Shown here piece after piece: positions 23,548 through 33,127 of a stretch of 50,138 bases of DNA. The notes below the pieces were generated by a model that saw nothing but the letters and a program-made list of their open reading frames with translations, was not told the origin of the DNA and ran no database searches. This DNA comes from Anaerolineae bacterium (GTDB taxonomy: Bacteria > Chloroflexota > Anaerolineae > Aggregatilineales > J027): positions 1 to 50,138 of the forward strand of contig JAJTXY010000030.1 in NCBI GenBank assembly GCA_021463865.1. Direction: 5' to 3'. Each line of letters starts with the position of its first letter. Positions within the stretch are counted from its first letter, which is position 1. Position numbers and translations under genes: made by a program.

Positions 23548-25980
23548 ATGCGCTACGGTTATTTTGATGATGACGCCTGTGAATATGTCATTACTCGACC
23601 TGATACCCCCCTGCCATGGATTAATTATCTAGGGAACGAAGCCTATTTTGGCATTATCTCGAATACAGCGGGTGGTTATTCGTTTTATCGAGATGCCCGA
23701 CTGCGGCGTTTGACCCGCTATCGGTATAATAATGTGCCGTTTGATACGGGTGGACGTTATCTCTATGTGCGGGATAACACCTCCGGGGAATATTGGTCAC
23801 CTTCGTGGCAACCAACACGCACTCCACTCGACGAATACGCCTGTTATCATGGATTAGGTTATACGCGAATCGCCTCAAAGAATTATGGAATTGAGGCTTC
23901 CACCCGCTATTTCGTGCCATTGGGTGAAAACCTCGAAATCTGGCAGTTGACTCTGACCAATCATCGCAGCACCCCGGCAGATCTATCGGTATTTTCGTCG
24001 GTAGAATTCTGTCTGTGGGATGCCAACGACGACATGACCAACTTCCAGCGCAATTTTAATATTGGTGAGGTCGAGGTCGAAGGTAGCACGATTTATCATA
24101 AGACTGAGTATCGGGAGCGGCGCAATCATTTTGCCTATTTCGCCTGTTCCGAGTCATTGGCGGGTTTTGATACATGGCGTGACACCTTTTTGGGGGCCTA
24201 TCGCAATTGGGATACTCCTCTGGCTGTCGAACGCGGCGAGTCGTTTAATTCCATCGCGCATGGATGGGCACCGTTGGGGTCACATCATATCAAAGTGAGC
24301 CTCGCACCCTATGAAACGCACCAGATTATTTTTGTCTTGGGTTATCATGAGAATCCAAAAGATCAGAAATTTGATGAGCAAGGGTTGATTAATAAAAGCA
24401 CTGTTCGCCCTATCATCCAAAAATATCTCAATCCGGTGCAGGTCGAACGCTCATTTACCGATTTACAGCTTTATTGGGAGAAAACAGCGGGAGTGTTGCA
24501 AGTCAACACCCCCGATATTCATACCAACCGCATGGTCAACGTATGGAATGCCTATCAATGTATGGTGACGTTTAATATGTCACGCTCGGCTTCCTTCTAT
24601 GAATCAGGGATTGGCCGAGGCATGGGTTTCCGCGATTCCAATCAAGACCTGTTAGGTTTTGTTCATATGGTGCCTGCCCGTGCGCGGGAACGCATTCTTG
24701 ATATTGCTGCTACGCAACTACCTACTGGGGGCGCTTATCATCAATATCAACCCCTCACCAAACGTGGTAACGATGCCGTTGGGGGCAACTTCAATGATGA
24801 CCCGCTCTGGTTGGTGCTGGGGGTTGCGGCCTATATCAAAGAGACAGGCGATTGGGCTATCTTGGATGAATCTGTGCCGTATGATAACCGCCCCGGCAGC
24901 GAAACTCCACTTTATGAACACCTAGAACGCAGCATCCAATATACGTTAGATCGGCTTGGCCCACATGAGTTGCCACTGATTGGGCGTGCGGATTGGAATG
25001 ACTGCTTAAATCTCAATACCTTCTCCGAAGAACCCGGTGAATCCTTCCAAACAACCACCAATAAAGATGGCAAGGTTGCCGAATCTATCTTTATCGCAGG
25101 GTTGTTTATTCTTGCTGCCCAAGAAATGATCGAAATGGCCCAGCAGCGGGGTGTGGATGTTCAGTGTTATCAAGATGCCGCCGCCAAGATGGAAACCACC
25201 ATTTATGAACATGGCTGGGACGGCAATTGGTTTTTGCGAGCCTATGATAACTTCGGTGACAAAGTTGGTTCGACTGAATGTGCTGAGGGACAGATTTTTA
25301 TCGAACCGCAGGGTATATGCGTCATGGCGGGTGTCGGCCTGCAAAATGGGTTTGCGCGTAAAGCCCTCGATTCTGTGGGAGCACATCTGGCGACCCCACA
25401 TGGCATCGTGTTACAGCAGCCACCCTATTCGCGCTACTATGTCCATTTGGGCGAGATTTCGTCCTATCCCCCCGGCTACAAAGAAAACGCGGGGATTTTC
25501 TGCCATACCAATCCTTGGATCATGATTGCCGAGGCGGTGGCTGGCAATGGCAACCGTGCGTTTGATTACTACGCACGTCTCAATCCATCGGCCCGCGAAG
25601 AAATCAGCGAAGTACATCGCTGTGAGCCGTATGTCTATGCTCAGATGATCGCGGGTAAAGATGCTCCGACGCATGGAGAAGCGAAAAATTCGTGGCTTTC
25701 TGGGACAGCGGCGTGGAATTATGTCGCTATCACCCAATGGATTTTGGGTATCCGGCCCACTTTTGCCGGACTCCAAGTTGCCCCTGTCATCCCCGATGAT
25801 TGGCAGGGCTTTAGTGCCACCCGGCAGTATCGTGGGGTAAGCTACCATATTGAAGTAGTGCGCGTTGGGCCGGGTAATCAATTGCAGCTTTCCGTTGAAG
25901 GCCATCCGTTAGAGGGAACGGTTGTCCCCTTCAATTTAGATCGCCCCGAGGTTCATGTCAAGGTGAGTATCGGTGCGTAA
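23548..25980 (+). CDS. Cellobiose phosphorylase, GH94
   Basis: Splits cellobiose with inorganic phosphate into alpha-glucose 1-phosphate and glucose in the cytoplasm, saving ATP compared with hydrolysis. The 810 residues fit family length. Recognisable parts are the opening MRYGYFDDDACEYVITRPDT, the substrate loop GMGFRDSNQDLLGFVHM (358-374) and the catalytic motif RADWNDCLN (acid Asp482 or Asp485), plus GNFNDDPLW. It is the last gene of the cellulose operon, nine bases after GH1 with GGGGACAGG just before the start. A terminator follows at 26016. Some GH94 members use cellodextrins or N,N'-diacetylchitobiose, but the context favours cellobiose. Confidence 0.95.
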   Translation: MRYGYFDDDACEYVITRPDTPLPWINYLGNEAYFGIISNTAGGYSFYRDARLRRLTRYRYNNVPFDTGGRYLYVRDNTSGEYWSPSWQPTRTPLDEYACYHGLGYTRIASKNYGIEASTRYFVPLGENLEIWQLTLTNHRSTPADLSVFSSVEFCLWDANDDMTNFQRNFNIGEVEVEGSTIYHKTEYRERRNHFAYFACSESLAGFDTWRDTFLGAYRNWDTPLAVERGESFNSIAHGWAPLGSHHIKVSLAPYETHQIIFVLGYHENPKDQKFDEQGLINKSTVRPIIQKYLNPVQVERSFTDLQLYWEKTAGVLQVNTPDIHTNRMVNVWNAYQCMVTFNMSRSASFYESGIGRGMGFRDSNQDLLGFVHMVPARARERILDIAATQLPTGGAYHQYQPLTKRGNDAVGGNFNDDPLWLVLGVAAYIKETGDWAILDESVPYDNRPGSETPLYEHLERSIQYTLDRLGPHELPLIGRADWNDCLNLNTFSEEPGESFQTTTNKDGKVAESIFIAGLFILAAQEMIEMAQQRGVDVQCYQDAAAKMETTIYEHGWDGNWFLRAYDNFGDKVGSTECAEGQIFIEPQGICVMAGVGLQNGFARKALDSVGAHLATPHGIVLQQPPYSRYYVHLGEISSYPPGYKENAGIFCHTNPWIMIAEAVAGNGNRAFDYYARLNPSAREEISEVHRCEPYVYAQMIAGKDAPTHGEAKNSWLSGTAAWNYVAITQWILGIRPTFAGLQVAPVIPDDWQGFSATRQYRGVSYHIEVVRVGPGNQLQLSVEGHPLEGTVVPFNLDRPEVHVKVSIGA

Positions 25981-26015
25981 GATGTCCTAAACACTCCTAA
26001 ATCTCCTAGCTCTAG

Positions 26016-26051
26016 CCCCTCAACTCGACCAAAGTTGGGGGGTCTTTTTTT
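26016..26051 (+). terminator. Rho-independent terminator of the cellulose operon
   Basis: CCCCTCAACT (26016-26025) pairs with AGTTGGGGGG (26033-26042), followed by a T-run. It ends the operon that starts near 16113. Confidence 0.75.
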
Positions 26052-26190
26052 ACCACCTCCGTCCAAAGACTGAGCAAAAACCCACCGATTGGATGAATAT
26101 GAAACGAGCTACCTGCGGGAACATATCAGGAAGACCTTTCGTCCCATAATTGAATCTATCCCCTCATTCTCCACAGGAGGCAAATTCTTG

Positions 26191-28287
26191 ATGAAATTTT
26201 CCAACCGGGTCCTGTCTACGATCTTAATATTGATGATTGTACTGGCCGCTGTTGTTCCATTGTCCTCTGTTCATGCGAATCCATCCCGCCAAACCGATCT
26301 TCACGGCTTGGTCGCGGTCTCTTTCCCCAGTGGCAGGGTTTCACCGGACGCCACCAAAATCGCCACACGCTATGTACCTACCGAATTTATGGATGGCTAT
26401 AATGCAATGGCGGAACGTGAGGGCGGTGTTGGTGGTGTCACCGATGCCTACGATATTGCGGTCTATGACATTGTCACAGGCGAAAGGACGACCATCGCAG
26501 GTCAACCCGCCGATGCGTCCTATTTTGTGGAGGGGCAAGAAGACCGTTATAACGTGCGGTCTAACCCCACTTGGTCGCCCGATAGCACCCAGTTGGCATG
26601 GACGGTTAATGAAAATAGCTCCGTTTATGGCGGGGCATTCCAATTAGTCATTTATGACCTTGCCACTGCCACAGAATCCATTGTGGTTGGTGGCCTGTCG
26701 CAGGATGGCATGATTCAAGTTGTCGGCCCTGACCTCATCTGGACAGAGGCGGGGATTTCGGTGCTCTATAATAATGACTTCCACTTCCAAATCGTGACTT
26801 ATCAACCCGATGGTCAGTTGATTTCAACCATAGACCTGCCCGAACCGATGGCGCAATTTTTGCCAGTCATCACGGACGACGGTACTCAAATCGCTATGCA
26901 GAGTTTTCAACAAGTGTGGTTATTGGCTGATCTGCAAACGGGCACAGTTGCCGATGCGGGTGGTGTGCCTGAATTATTCAGCCCCTCCTCCGATTTCCAA
27001 ACCCTGAGCGTTTTCCAGCAAATCCGTGTGGACACGATTGCCCAAATTTATGTGGGCTACCCTGATGGCCGTAGTGAACGCCTCAATGCTGCTGATTTGC
27101 CCGTGATTTCACCGGATGGCGCGAGTATTGCTTACCGCATGGGTGGTAAGGTGATTATTCAAACCGCTGATTCTATCACGGAAGTGGACGACCCTGCACT
27201 GGCAACCGGGAGTTTAATTTGGGGGCCGCAGGCATGGCGTCTACGTGAAGGTGCGCCAAATGGATTTGCCAGCATGTCCCCCGAAACCCAAGCCGATATG
27301 TCCAATACTCCCCTGCTGATGAGCATAAGTAGCGATTTGTGGGCGTGGCGCAATACGGATGCTGCTCCGACGCGCATTACCAGCACCGGAGATGTCAGCC
27401 CTGCTGTGATTTCACCGGATGGCACACAGGCGATTTTCCGCACCACTACGGGTCGGTTTGGGGGTGGTTTTTCAACCTACCGAGATATTTGGCTGCTCGA
27501 TTTGACCACTTATGAAACCCGCCCTTTGATGCAAGGTGACGCCACTGCCCCCGGCAACGATATTGTACGCCTATCGCCAACTTGGTCGCCCGATGGCACA
27601 CAGGTGGCATGGTTGGAAATGACGGATCCCGGATTTACCCATCAACTGGTGATCTTTGATGTGAGCGAAGGCACGTTTAGTGTTTTGGCGTCTGATTTGT
27701 CTTACCCGGACGGCGTATTCTCGGCGTGGGTGGTTTGGGGCAATTCTGGTATCGCGGTTGTCTACGATCTGCTTAACAATGAGACTGAAGCGCGGGTTTA
27801 TAATCCTGATGGTACGCTGCTGCTTAATATGAATCTAGGCGACATCGGGAGTCCCTATAATGTCATTTGGGTCAACGACGCCGGACAAGCTAAAGTCGCA
27901 CTCTTTAACAGTGGGATTGACAGCGAAGGACTGACTTTGATTGACCCAACCACTGGTACAACCACCTCTGCCGCCGCGCTAGAAATGGTCAGCCCGGCGG
28001 CTACCGATGATGCGTTTACGGCCTTTAGTGACGATCACGGCAAATGGCAGGTTTTAAATGCCGATGGTCAGAGCATTGATAGGTTGGGATTTGCCCATTA
28101 TTCGGCCTTAAACATGATTTCCATTGCGCCGGATGGTCATTCATTTGTCTTCAGCCGCTATGGACAGGTGATTGTGTGGCATAACGGCGAAGCAATGGTG
28201 GTTCCAGCAACCGGCACAGAATATTCAGGCGAACAACCGTTTGTGGCATGGGGTTATGCCACCTATCGTATCCGTCCGACACAATAA
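26191..28287 (+). CDS. Secreted TolB-like beta-propeller protein
   Basis: The 698-residue protein has a signal peptide (basic N-terminus, hydrophobic core to about 24, cleavage after VHA) and then repeated blades of the WD40-like PD40 type: TWSPDSTQLAWT, VISPDGASIAYR, VISPDGTQAIFR, TWSPDGTQVAWL and IAPDGHSFVFS. About seven such units are visible. It is likely an extracytoplasmic beta-propeller of the TolB/dipeptidyl-peptidase-propeller kind, without a visible peptidase domain. AGGAGG lies ten bases before the ATG; an in-frame ATG at 26089 lacks this and the signal peptide. A terminator separates it from the cellulose operon, so a role in cellulose use is only a guess. Confidence 0.85.
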   Translation: MKFSNRVLSTILILMIVLAAVVPLSSVHANPSRQTDLHGLVAVSFPSGRVSPDATKIATRYVPTEFMDGYNAMAEREGGVGGVTDAYDIAVYDIVTGERTTIAGQPADASYFVEGQEDRYNVRSNPTWSPDSTQLAWTVNENSSVYGGAFQLVIYDLATATESIVVGGLSQDGMIQVVGPDLIWTEAGISVLYNNDFHFQIVTYQPDGQLISTIDLPEPMAQFLPVITDDGTQIAMQSFQQVWLLADLQTGTVADAGGVPELFSPSSDFQTLSVFQQIRVDTIAQIYVGYPDGRSERLNAADLPVISPDGASIAYRMGGKVIIQTADSITEVDDPALATGSLIWGPQAWRLREGAPNGFASMSPETQADMSNTPLLMSISSDLWAWRNTDAAPTRITSTGDVSPAVISPDGTQAIFRTTTGRFGGGFSTYRDIWLLDLTTYETRPLMQGDATAPGNDIVRLSPTWSPDGTQVAWLEMTDPGFTHQLVIFDVSEGTFSVLASDLSYPDGVFSAWVVWGNSGIAVVYDLLNNETEARVYNPDGTLLLNMNLGDIGSPYNVIWVNDAGQAKVALFNSGIDSEGLTLIDPTTGTTTSAAALEMVSPAATDDAFTAFSDDHGKWQVLNADGQSIDRLGFAHYSALNMISIAPDGHSFVFSRYGQVIVWHNGEAMVVPATGTEYSGEQPFVAWGYATYRIRPTQ

Positions 28288-28307
28288 CGCCACCGAACAA
28301 GGAAATT

Positions 28308-28344
28308 AAAAAGGGCAGCGATTGAAAGAATCAATGCCCTTTTT
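28308..28344. terminator. Bidirectional terminator between convergent genes
   Basis: AAAAAGGGCA (28308-28317) and TGCCCTTTTT (28335-28344) form a stem with a 17-base loop that itself contains a GATT/AATC pair. It serves the propeller gene (plus) and the FHA gene (minus). Confidence 0.75.
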
Positions 28345-28367
28345 GTTATCCTATTCGGAAATTTAAA

Positions 28368-29471
28368 CTACGATGTCGAAGTCGTGGCTGGGGCAATCTC
28401 CTCGCTGGCAAGTTCGATGGTACTTAGGCTGACGATTTGCAAGGGAGGGAACAACTTCTTGATGACCCCCTTTTTATCGTCGGCGGAGAGTGTTGGGGCA
28501 GATTGGGCCAGCATATCGTTCGCTAACTGGAATAGATTGCGGGCCAATTCTTGGCGCTGGCGTTTGGCTTCTGATTCGCCTCCCGGTGCATCCATTTCGG
28601 TCTCGCTGAGTTTTTCGACCTTGCGGTAGACCTCCAGCGATTTCACTTGCTGCTTGCGCCAAGGCAAGATTACGGCTTTGACAAGGCTAATGGCATCCGG
28701 TATACCATCAATCGCCACACGAATATGTGAATGTTGGACGCTGGCGCTGATGGTGTTGATATGGACTTCGGAATGGCTGCGTTCGGCGGCTTCATCTATC
28801 ACAAATTGAATTTGGGATATTGCGTTGAGATATGGCCCTATCGTAGTGACAAGGTGATCCGGCGTCAATTTGCTGGTGGTTTCTTCGCCGTCTTCGGTTT
28901 CCACCAAGAAAATGGTCTGCTCATTGTAGACTGCCGAATTGAAATAGGCATAAATAGTAAGCTGACCGAGGCGGACTTGATCGCCATTTCGCAGGACGTA
29001 GGCCTTAAAAGGGGTCAATTTGTTTTCATTGAGCCATGTGCCATTGGTGCTGGCAAGGTCTTCAATGGTATAGCGTTTGTTGATGAAACTGATCAGGGCG
29101 TGCTGGCGGGATACCCCTAATAGATGCGCTCCATAATTATTGAGGTCTACGGTGGGAGGACGTTCACCGGGAATATGGCGGCCCAAGATGATTTTGCCAC
29201 GTCCTTTGACCAGCATGGGTTCACTTTCGCCCATCACAAACAACGCAATGGCATCGCGGTGGGTGCGGGTCAGTTGGGCTGCATGTTCAATTCGGGCTAG
29301 TCTTGCAGGCTGATCAGGGACTGGGACTGTAGTTACTTCGTCCCCTTTGAGGCTCTTGGTGACACCGCGTGGCGCACCAGTCGGCAGCGGTCGTTTACAT
29401 TGGAGGCACTGGGTTTGTTCAGTCGAATTCTCATACCCACAGCTAGGGCATACAATCACGTCTTTTTGCAT
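28368..29471 (-). CDS. FHA-domain protein with N-terminal zinc ribbon
   Basis: A 367-residue soluble protein. The N-terminal zinc ribbon has Cys8, Cys11, Cys22 and Cys25 (CPSCGYEN and CLQCKRPLP). An FHA domain, which binds phosphothreonine, lies at about 75-175, with the key GR (97-98), SRQH (121-124) and STNGT (141-145) motifs intact. The last 190 residues are helical and charged, with no recognised domain. FHA proteins usually act with Ser/Thr protein kinases, none of which lies in this window. The ATG at 29471 starts directly before the zinc ribbon; upstream in-frame ATGs have no ribosome site. The sortase gene is upstream on the same strand, 140 bases away. Confidence 0.85.
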   Translation of the reverse strand: MQKDVIVCPSCGYENSTEQTQCLQCKRPLPTGAPRGVTKSLKGDEVTTVPVPDQPARLARIEHAAQLTRTHRDAIALFVMGESEPMLVKGRGKIILGRHIPGERPPTVDLNNYGAHLLGVSRQHALISFINKRYTIEDLASTNGTWLNENKLTPFKAYVLRNGDQVRLGQLTIYAYFNSAVYNEQTIFLVETEDGEETTSKLTPDHLVTTIGPYLNAISQIQFVIDEAAERSHSEVHINTISASVQHSHIRVAIDGIPDAISLVKAVILPWRKQQVKSLEVYRKVEKLSETEMDAPGGESEAKRQRQELARNLFQLANDMLAQSAPTLSADDKKGVIKKLFPPLQIVSLSTIELASEEIAPATTSTS

Positions 29472-29571
29472 AATTTCAGTTTCCCTACTAGGTTGTACTG
29501 GTCTTTCCATTCGCAGTACACACGAATTTATAAAAGGAATAAATAACCAGTAAATTTGCCTTTGATCTGAT

Positions 29572-29596
29572 AAAACCACTTATCTCTTTAGATAAG
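29572..29596 (-). terminator. Weak terminator after the sortase gene
   Basis: Minus-strand CTTATCT and AGATAAG (29596-29590 and 29585-29579) form a 7-bp stem with a 4-base loop, followed by TGGTTTT. It lies 15 bases past the sortase stop. The T-run is short, so read-through into the FHA gene is possible. Confidence 0.4.
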
Positions 29597-29611
29597 CATT
29601 CCCTTGAAAAA

Positions 29612-30250
29612 TCATTGGGCAACATTCAATAGTTCAATCTTCTTGGCTTGAACGATCAACCTCGTTCGATAAGTATTGGATAAAAAATTATAATCGGCAC
29701 AAGTAACAAGCGTAAGTAGGTCGTTGTTTATTTCTGAAATAACATTTAGATCATTTGCGTCTGTCTCAAAAACTTGAGTCACAGTATACCGAATTTTGTG
29801 TTCCCCCGTATACAAAATTACTATATCACCCAACGTCAGTTCGTCCAATTTTGCAAAAACCCCCGGCGTACCATCCCGTAATTCAACATGGCCCACCAAG
29901 ATCACATGGCGTTCGCTGCCCGGCCTTGCAGTGCCTTCCAAATAGCCTACTTTTTGGCCGAGATTAGCCACATCCCAGCCGTTATTAGTCAAATAAACCT
30001 CTGTCACATCTGCATAGACCTGTGCCGCCGGAATCAGCAAAACAGGCCCTTGAGTTTGTGTGGGTGTCTGCAATTCTATCCGCAGGGGGGTGTCGGTTGG
30101 GTTGCTCAATGGGGGCGCTATGACAGCGAGACGCCATAGCATGAAACTACTTCCAATCACAATCCCCGCTACAACTGCTACACTCAAACAAGCAATAGGA
30201 TGCTTTGGTTGTTTTCTAGGCCTCATTATTTTTATGATGACCACTAACAT
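29612..30250 (-). CDS. Sortase-family transpeptidase (class D/E-like)
   Basis: A 212-residue membrane-anchored cysteine transpeptidase. The N-terminal helix lies at about 19-45. The catalytic domain carries His121 (VGHVE), Cys184 (LVTCADY) and Arg195 (YRTR), the complete sortase triad. Sortases attach proteins with LPXTG-like motifs to the cell wall, or build pili. No candidate substrate with such a C-terminal signal was seen in the window, so the enzyme is an orphan here. The first ATG is used, with AAAGG about ten bases upstream. A weak TATAAT (30276-30271, minus strand) lies only 21 bases before the start. Confidence 0.87.
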   Translation of the reverse strand: MLVVIIKIMRPRKQPKHPIACLSVAVVAGIVIGSSFMLWRLAVIAPPLSNPTDTPLRIELQTPTQTQGPVLLIPAAQVYADVTEVYLTNNGWDVANLGQKVGYLEGTARPGSERHVILVGHVELRDGTPGVFAKLDELTLGDIVILYTGEHKIRYTVTQVFETDANDLNVISEINNDLLTLVTCADYNFLSNTYRTRLIVQAKKIELLNVAQ

Positions 30251-30291
30251 CGCTAAAAACCTTTAACTTGATTATACGCTAGTATCCTGAC

Positions 30292-30313
30292 GTTAGCCTT
30301 GCAATTTGCTAAC
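30292..30313. repeat. Inverted repeat between sortase and pheT
   Basis: GTTAGC (30292-30297) and GCTAAC (30308-30313) flank a 10-base spacer in the divergent intergenic region. Function unknown; it could be an operator for either gene. Confidence 0.3.
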
Positions 30314-30342
30314 AATTCATCCCGTTTCTGTCAACCTCTACA

Positions 30343-30371
30343 TTGTCGAAATGACCACTTGGCTTTACTAT
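30343..30371 (+). promoter_or_regulatory. pheT: Putative pheT promoter
   Basis: TTGTCG (30343-30348) and TACTAT (30366-30371) are 17 bases apart, 55 bases before the pheT start. The leader is too short for a T-box and shows none of its motifs. Confidence 0.4.
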
Positions 30372-30425
30372 TAAATACCTTGGATGCCGTGTAAAGAAAA
30401 TATTTAGCAGGAGTTTGGACCGGCG

Positions 30426-33023
30426 ATGCGTGTACCTATCTCATGGCTGCGTGATTTTGTAGATATTCCGGCGGATGTGTCGGTGGAATACCTTGCCGAG
30501 CGTTTGACGCTGGCCGGATTGGAAGTAAAAGGGATCGAATATCGGGGCATTCCCCAAAGTGCCGAGCGATTTGGCGTCCCACCAAGCGACCACTTGGTAT
30601 GGAATCGGGAAAAAATCCTGTTGGGCTATATTTATGAAGTAACCGCCCATCCCAACGCCGACAAGTTGGTATTAGCCGAAGTGGATTATGGTGGCCCTCA
30701 ACGTGAAACCGTTGTAACCGGTGCCCCCAATTTGTTTGAATATAAAGGTCAGGGCCAACTGAATCCACCTTTGCTGACCCCCTTTGCCCTTGAAGGTGCG
30801 GAAGTCATTGACGGACATGGCGACGGCGTGCAGCGTATGATCCTCAAAGAAAAGGCCCTGCGCGGGATTCCGAATCGCTGTATGGTCTGTTCGGAAATGG
30901 AACTAGGTATTTCCAGCGAACACGAAGGCATCATGCTGCTGGAATATGCCACCTACAGCCGCTTTGCCCCCGGTACGCCATTTGTCGATGTCATGGGGGA
31001 TGCCATCCTTGAAATTGATATTTTGCCGAATATCGCCCGCACTATGAGCATGTTGGGGGTAGCCCGTGAGGTGGCGGCACTGCTGGATTTACCCCTGCAT
31101 GAGCCGGACTACACCCTGCCACCCGCCAAAGGGGAACCTGTTGAAAAAGCGATTGGCATTGAAATTACCCATCCCGAACTGAATCCGCGTTTCACGGCTG
31201 CCCTGCTGCGGAATATCACCATCAAGCCGTCGCCCGCATGGATGCAGCACCGCCTGAAACTGGTCGGTCAGCGTCCGATCAACAATGTGGTGGATGTGAG
31301 CAATTATGTCATGTTTGAACTCGGCCAACCAACCCACGCCTTTGATTATGATATTCTGGCGCGGCGTGCCAAAGGTAAGCGACCTACCATCATTACCCGC
31401 CTACCTGAAAATGGCGAAGAACTCACCACGCTGGACGGCAAAACCCACAAACTTGCCCCACACAATTTATTAGTGGCGGATACGGCGGGTTCATTGAGTT
31501 TGGCGGGGGTGATGGGCGGCCTTGAATCCGAAGTACAAGATGTTGACCCAGAAAAGGGCTTCCCCGGCTCTCAAAATATTCTGTTTGAAGCAGCATCTTG
31601 GAATTTCATCAACATTCGCAAAACCCAAAGCAATCTGAAAGTCTACAGCGAGGCCGGAGCGCGATTTTCACGTGGGGTACATCCGGCAATGGCAATGCGC
31701 GGCTTGATTCGCGGTATTCAATTGATGGTCGAGGTTGCGGGTGCGGAATTGGCCCCCGGCATTGTAGACAATTATCCCGCTCCACCCGAAGTCGTCACCG
31801 TTGAACTGCCGATGGCCGATGTGGAACGCCTGCTGGGATTCGATGTGCCGATTGCCGAAGCCGCCTCCCTGCTGCGCCGCCTACAGTTCAAGGTGGAACA
31901 AAAAGCTGACACCTTGATTGTCACCGTACCCGATCACCGCATGGATATTGCCACAGGGGTGATTGGTCGTTCGGATTTGACCGAAGAAATTGCCCGAATT
32001 TTCGGCTATGACCGTATCCCGAATACGATTATGTTTGATGAACTGCCACCCCAACGTGGCAACCCGGCGTTGGATTTGGAGGAGCGTGTGCGGGATTTGT
32101 TGGCCCAAGCCGGATTGCGCGAAGTGATTAATTATCGTTTCACTACACCCGAACATGAATCCCTGTTGACGCCAGATGGAGCGGATCAGTCATGGCCCAA
32201 ACGTGATTATGTTGAAATCGCCAATCCAATCAGTATGGAACGCACGGCCTTGCGCCAAACCTTGCTAACGGGACTGTTGGATAATGCCATCACCAATATT
32301 CATCACCACCCACGTCAACAATTGTTTGAGATTGGCCCGGTGTTTTATGCCAAACCGAATGACCTGCCTGATGAATTCCGGCATCTCGGTCTGCTGATGG
32401 CTGGCCCACGCGATGTCGCAGGTTGGATGGGTGGTGCTTCGCTCGATAATGTAGATTTTTATGATTTGAAGGGGGTACTGGAATCGCTGCTGACCAATCT
32501 CAAGATTCCGGCACGATCCATTTCATATGCTGCCACCGAACATGCCAGCTTCCACCCCGGACGGACGGCCCTGCTTAAGATCAATGGCAAGGAAGTTGGG
32601 GTGATCGGGGAAGTTCACCCGTTGGTGCGTGAAGCATTTGGATTGGGCATGGATTTGAAGAAACCTGTTTTGGCGGCAGAACTCGATCTGGATGTGCTGC
32701 TGTCGTTTGTGCCCGCCGATCACACCGTGCAAGCCCTGCCACAGCTACCCCCAGCCTATCGGGACATCGCAGTGGTGGTGTCGGAAAGCACACAGGCGGC
32801 TGATTTGGAAAATATCATCTGGCAGTCGGGTGGCAAGGTCTTAAAAGAGGTCAAGTTGTTTGATGTCTATCGTGGTCAGCCCATTCCCGAGGGTCAAAAA
32901 TCGCTGGCCTACTCCTTAACCTTCCAAACCGACTCACAGACCCTCACCGATAAGGCCGTTAATGGCATCCAACAGCAGATTATCCGTGCGCTCGAAAAAG
33001 CGGGGGCAAAACTACGCGCCTAA
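30426..33023 (+). CDS. pheT: Phenylalanine-tRNA ligase beta subunit
   Basis: With PheS forms the alpha2beta2 enzyme that charges tRNA-Phe. The 865 residues are longer than the usual 790-810; the extra length is spread over several loops. The N-terminal tRNA-binding OB domain (about 45-190) contains LGYIYEVTAHPNADKLVLAE. The B3/B4 editing region follows (about 215-420), then the B5 domain, the catalytic-like core and the C-terminal anticodon-binding (FDX-ACB) domain with PAYRDIAVVV. AGGAG lies 12 bases before the start. Unusually pheS is not next to it: it lies at 36633-37667 on the other strand. Confidence 0.96.
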   Translation: MRVPISWLRDFVDIPADVSVEYLAERLTLAGLEVKGIEYRGIPQSAERFGVPPSDHLVWNREKILLGYIYEVTAHPNADKLVLAEVDYGGPQRETVVTGAPNLFEYKGQGQLNPPLLTPFALEGAEVIDGHGDGVQRMILKEKALRGIPNRCMVCSEMELGISSEHEGIMLLEYATYSRFAPGTPFVDVMGDAILEIDILPNIARTMSMLGVAREVAALLDLPLHEPDYTLPPAKGEPVEKAIGIEITHPELNPRFTAALLRNITIKPSPAWMQHRLKLVGQRPINNVVDVSNYVMFELGQPTHAFDYDILARRAKGKRPTIITRLPENGEELTTLDGKTHKLAPHNLLVADTAGSLSLAGVMGGLESEVQDVDPEKGFPGSQNILFEAASWNFINIRKTQSNLKVYSEAGARFSRGVHPAMAMRGLIRGIQLMVEVAGAELAPGIVDNYPAPPEVVTVELPMADVERLLGFDVPIAEAASLLRRLQFKVEQKADTLIVTVPDHRMDIATGVIGRSDLTEEIARIFGYDRIPNTIMFDELPPQRGNPALDLEERVRDLLAQAGLREVINYRFTTPEHESLLTPDGADQSWPKRDYVEIANPISMERTALRQTLLTGLLDNAITNIHHHPRQQLFEIGPVFYAKPNDLPDEFRHLGLLMAGPRDVAGWMGGASLDNVDFYDLKGVLESLLTNLKIPARSISYAATEHASFHPGRTALLKINGKEVGVIGEVHPLVREAFGLGMDLKKPVLAAELDLDVLLSFVPADHTVQALPQLPPAYRDIAVVVSESTQAADLENIIWQSGGKVLKEVKLFDVYRGQPIPEGQKSLAYSLTFQTDSQTLTDKAVNGIQQQIIRALEKAGAKLRA

Positions 33024-33034
33024 ACTATGCGGTA

Positions 33035-33073
33035 AAAAATGCCCTGTGTAAATCCATCACGCAGGGCATTTTT
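33035..33073. terminator. Bidirectional terminator after pheT and the FadN-like gene
   Basis: AAAAATGCCCTG (33035-33046) pairs perfectly with CAGGGCATTTTT (33062-33073) over a 15-base loop, with A- and T-runs at both ends. It serves both convergent genes. Confidence 0.8.
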
Positions 33074-33127
33074 GTTTTCGATAAAAGGATAGTCTTTGTT
33101 CAAGGCCGCCCTTTGAGAAATTACCGA

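Noticed and set aside
30251-30425. Possible T-box or tRNA gene before pheT
   Set aside because: No AGGGTGG motif, no specifier context, and the leader after the likely promoter is only about 50 bases; no cloverleaf could be drawn.
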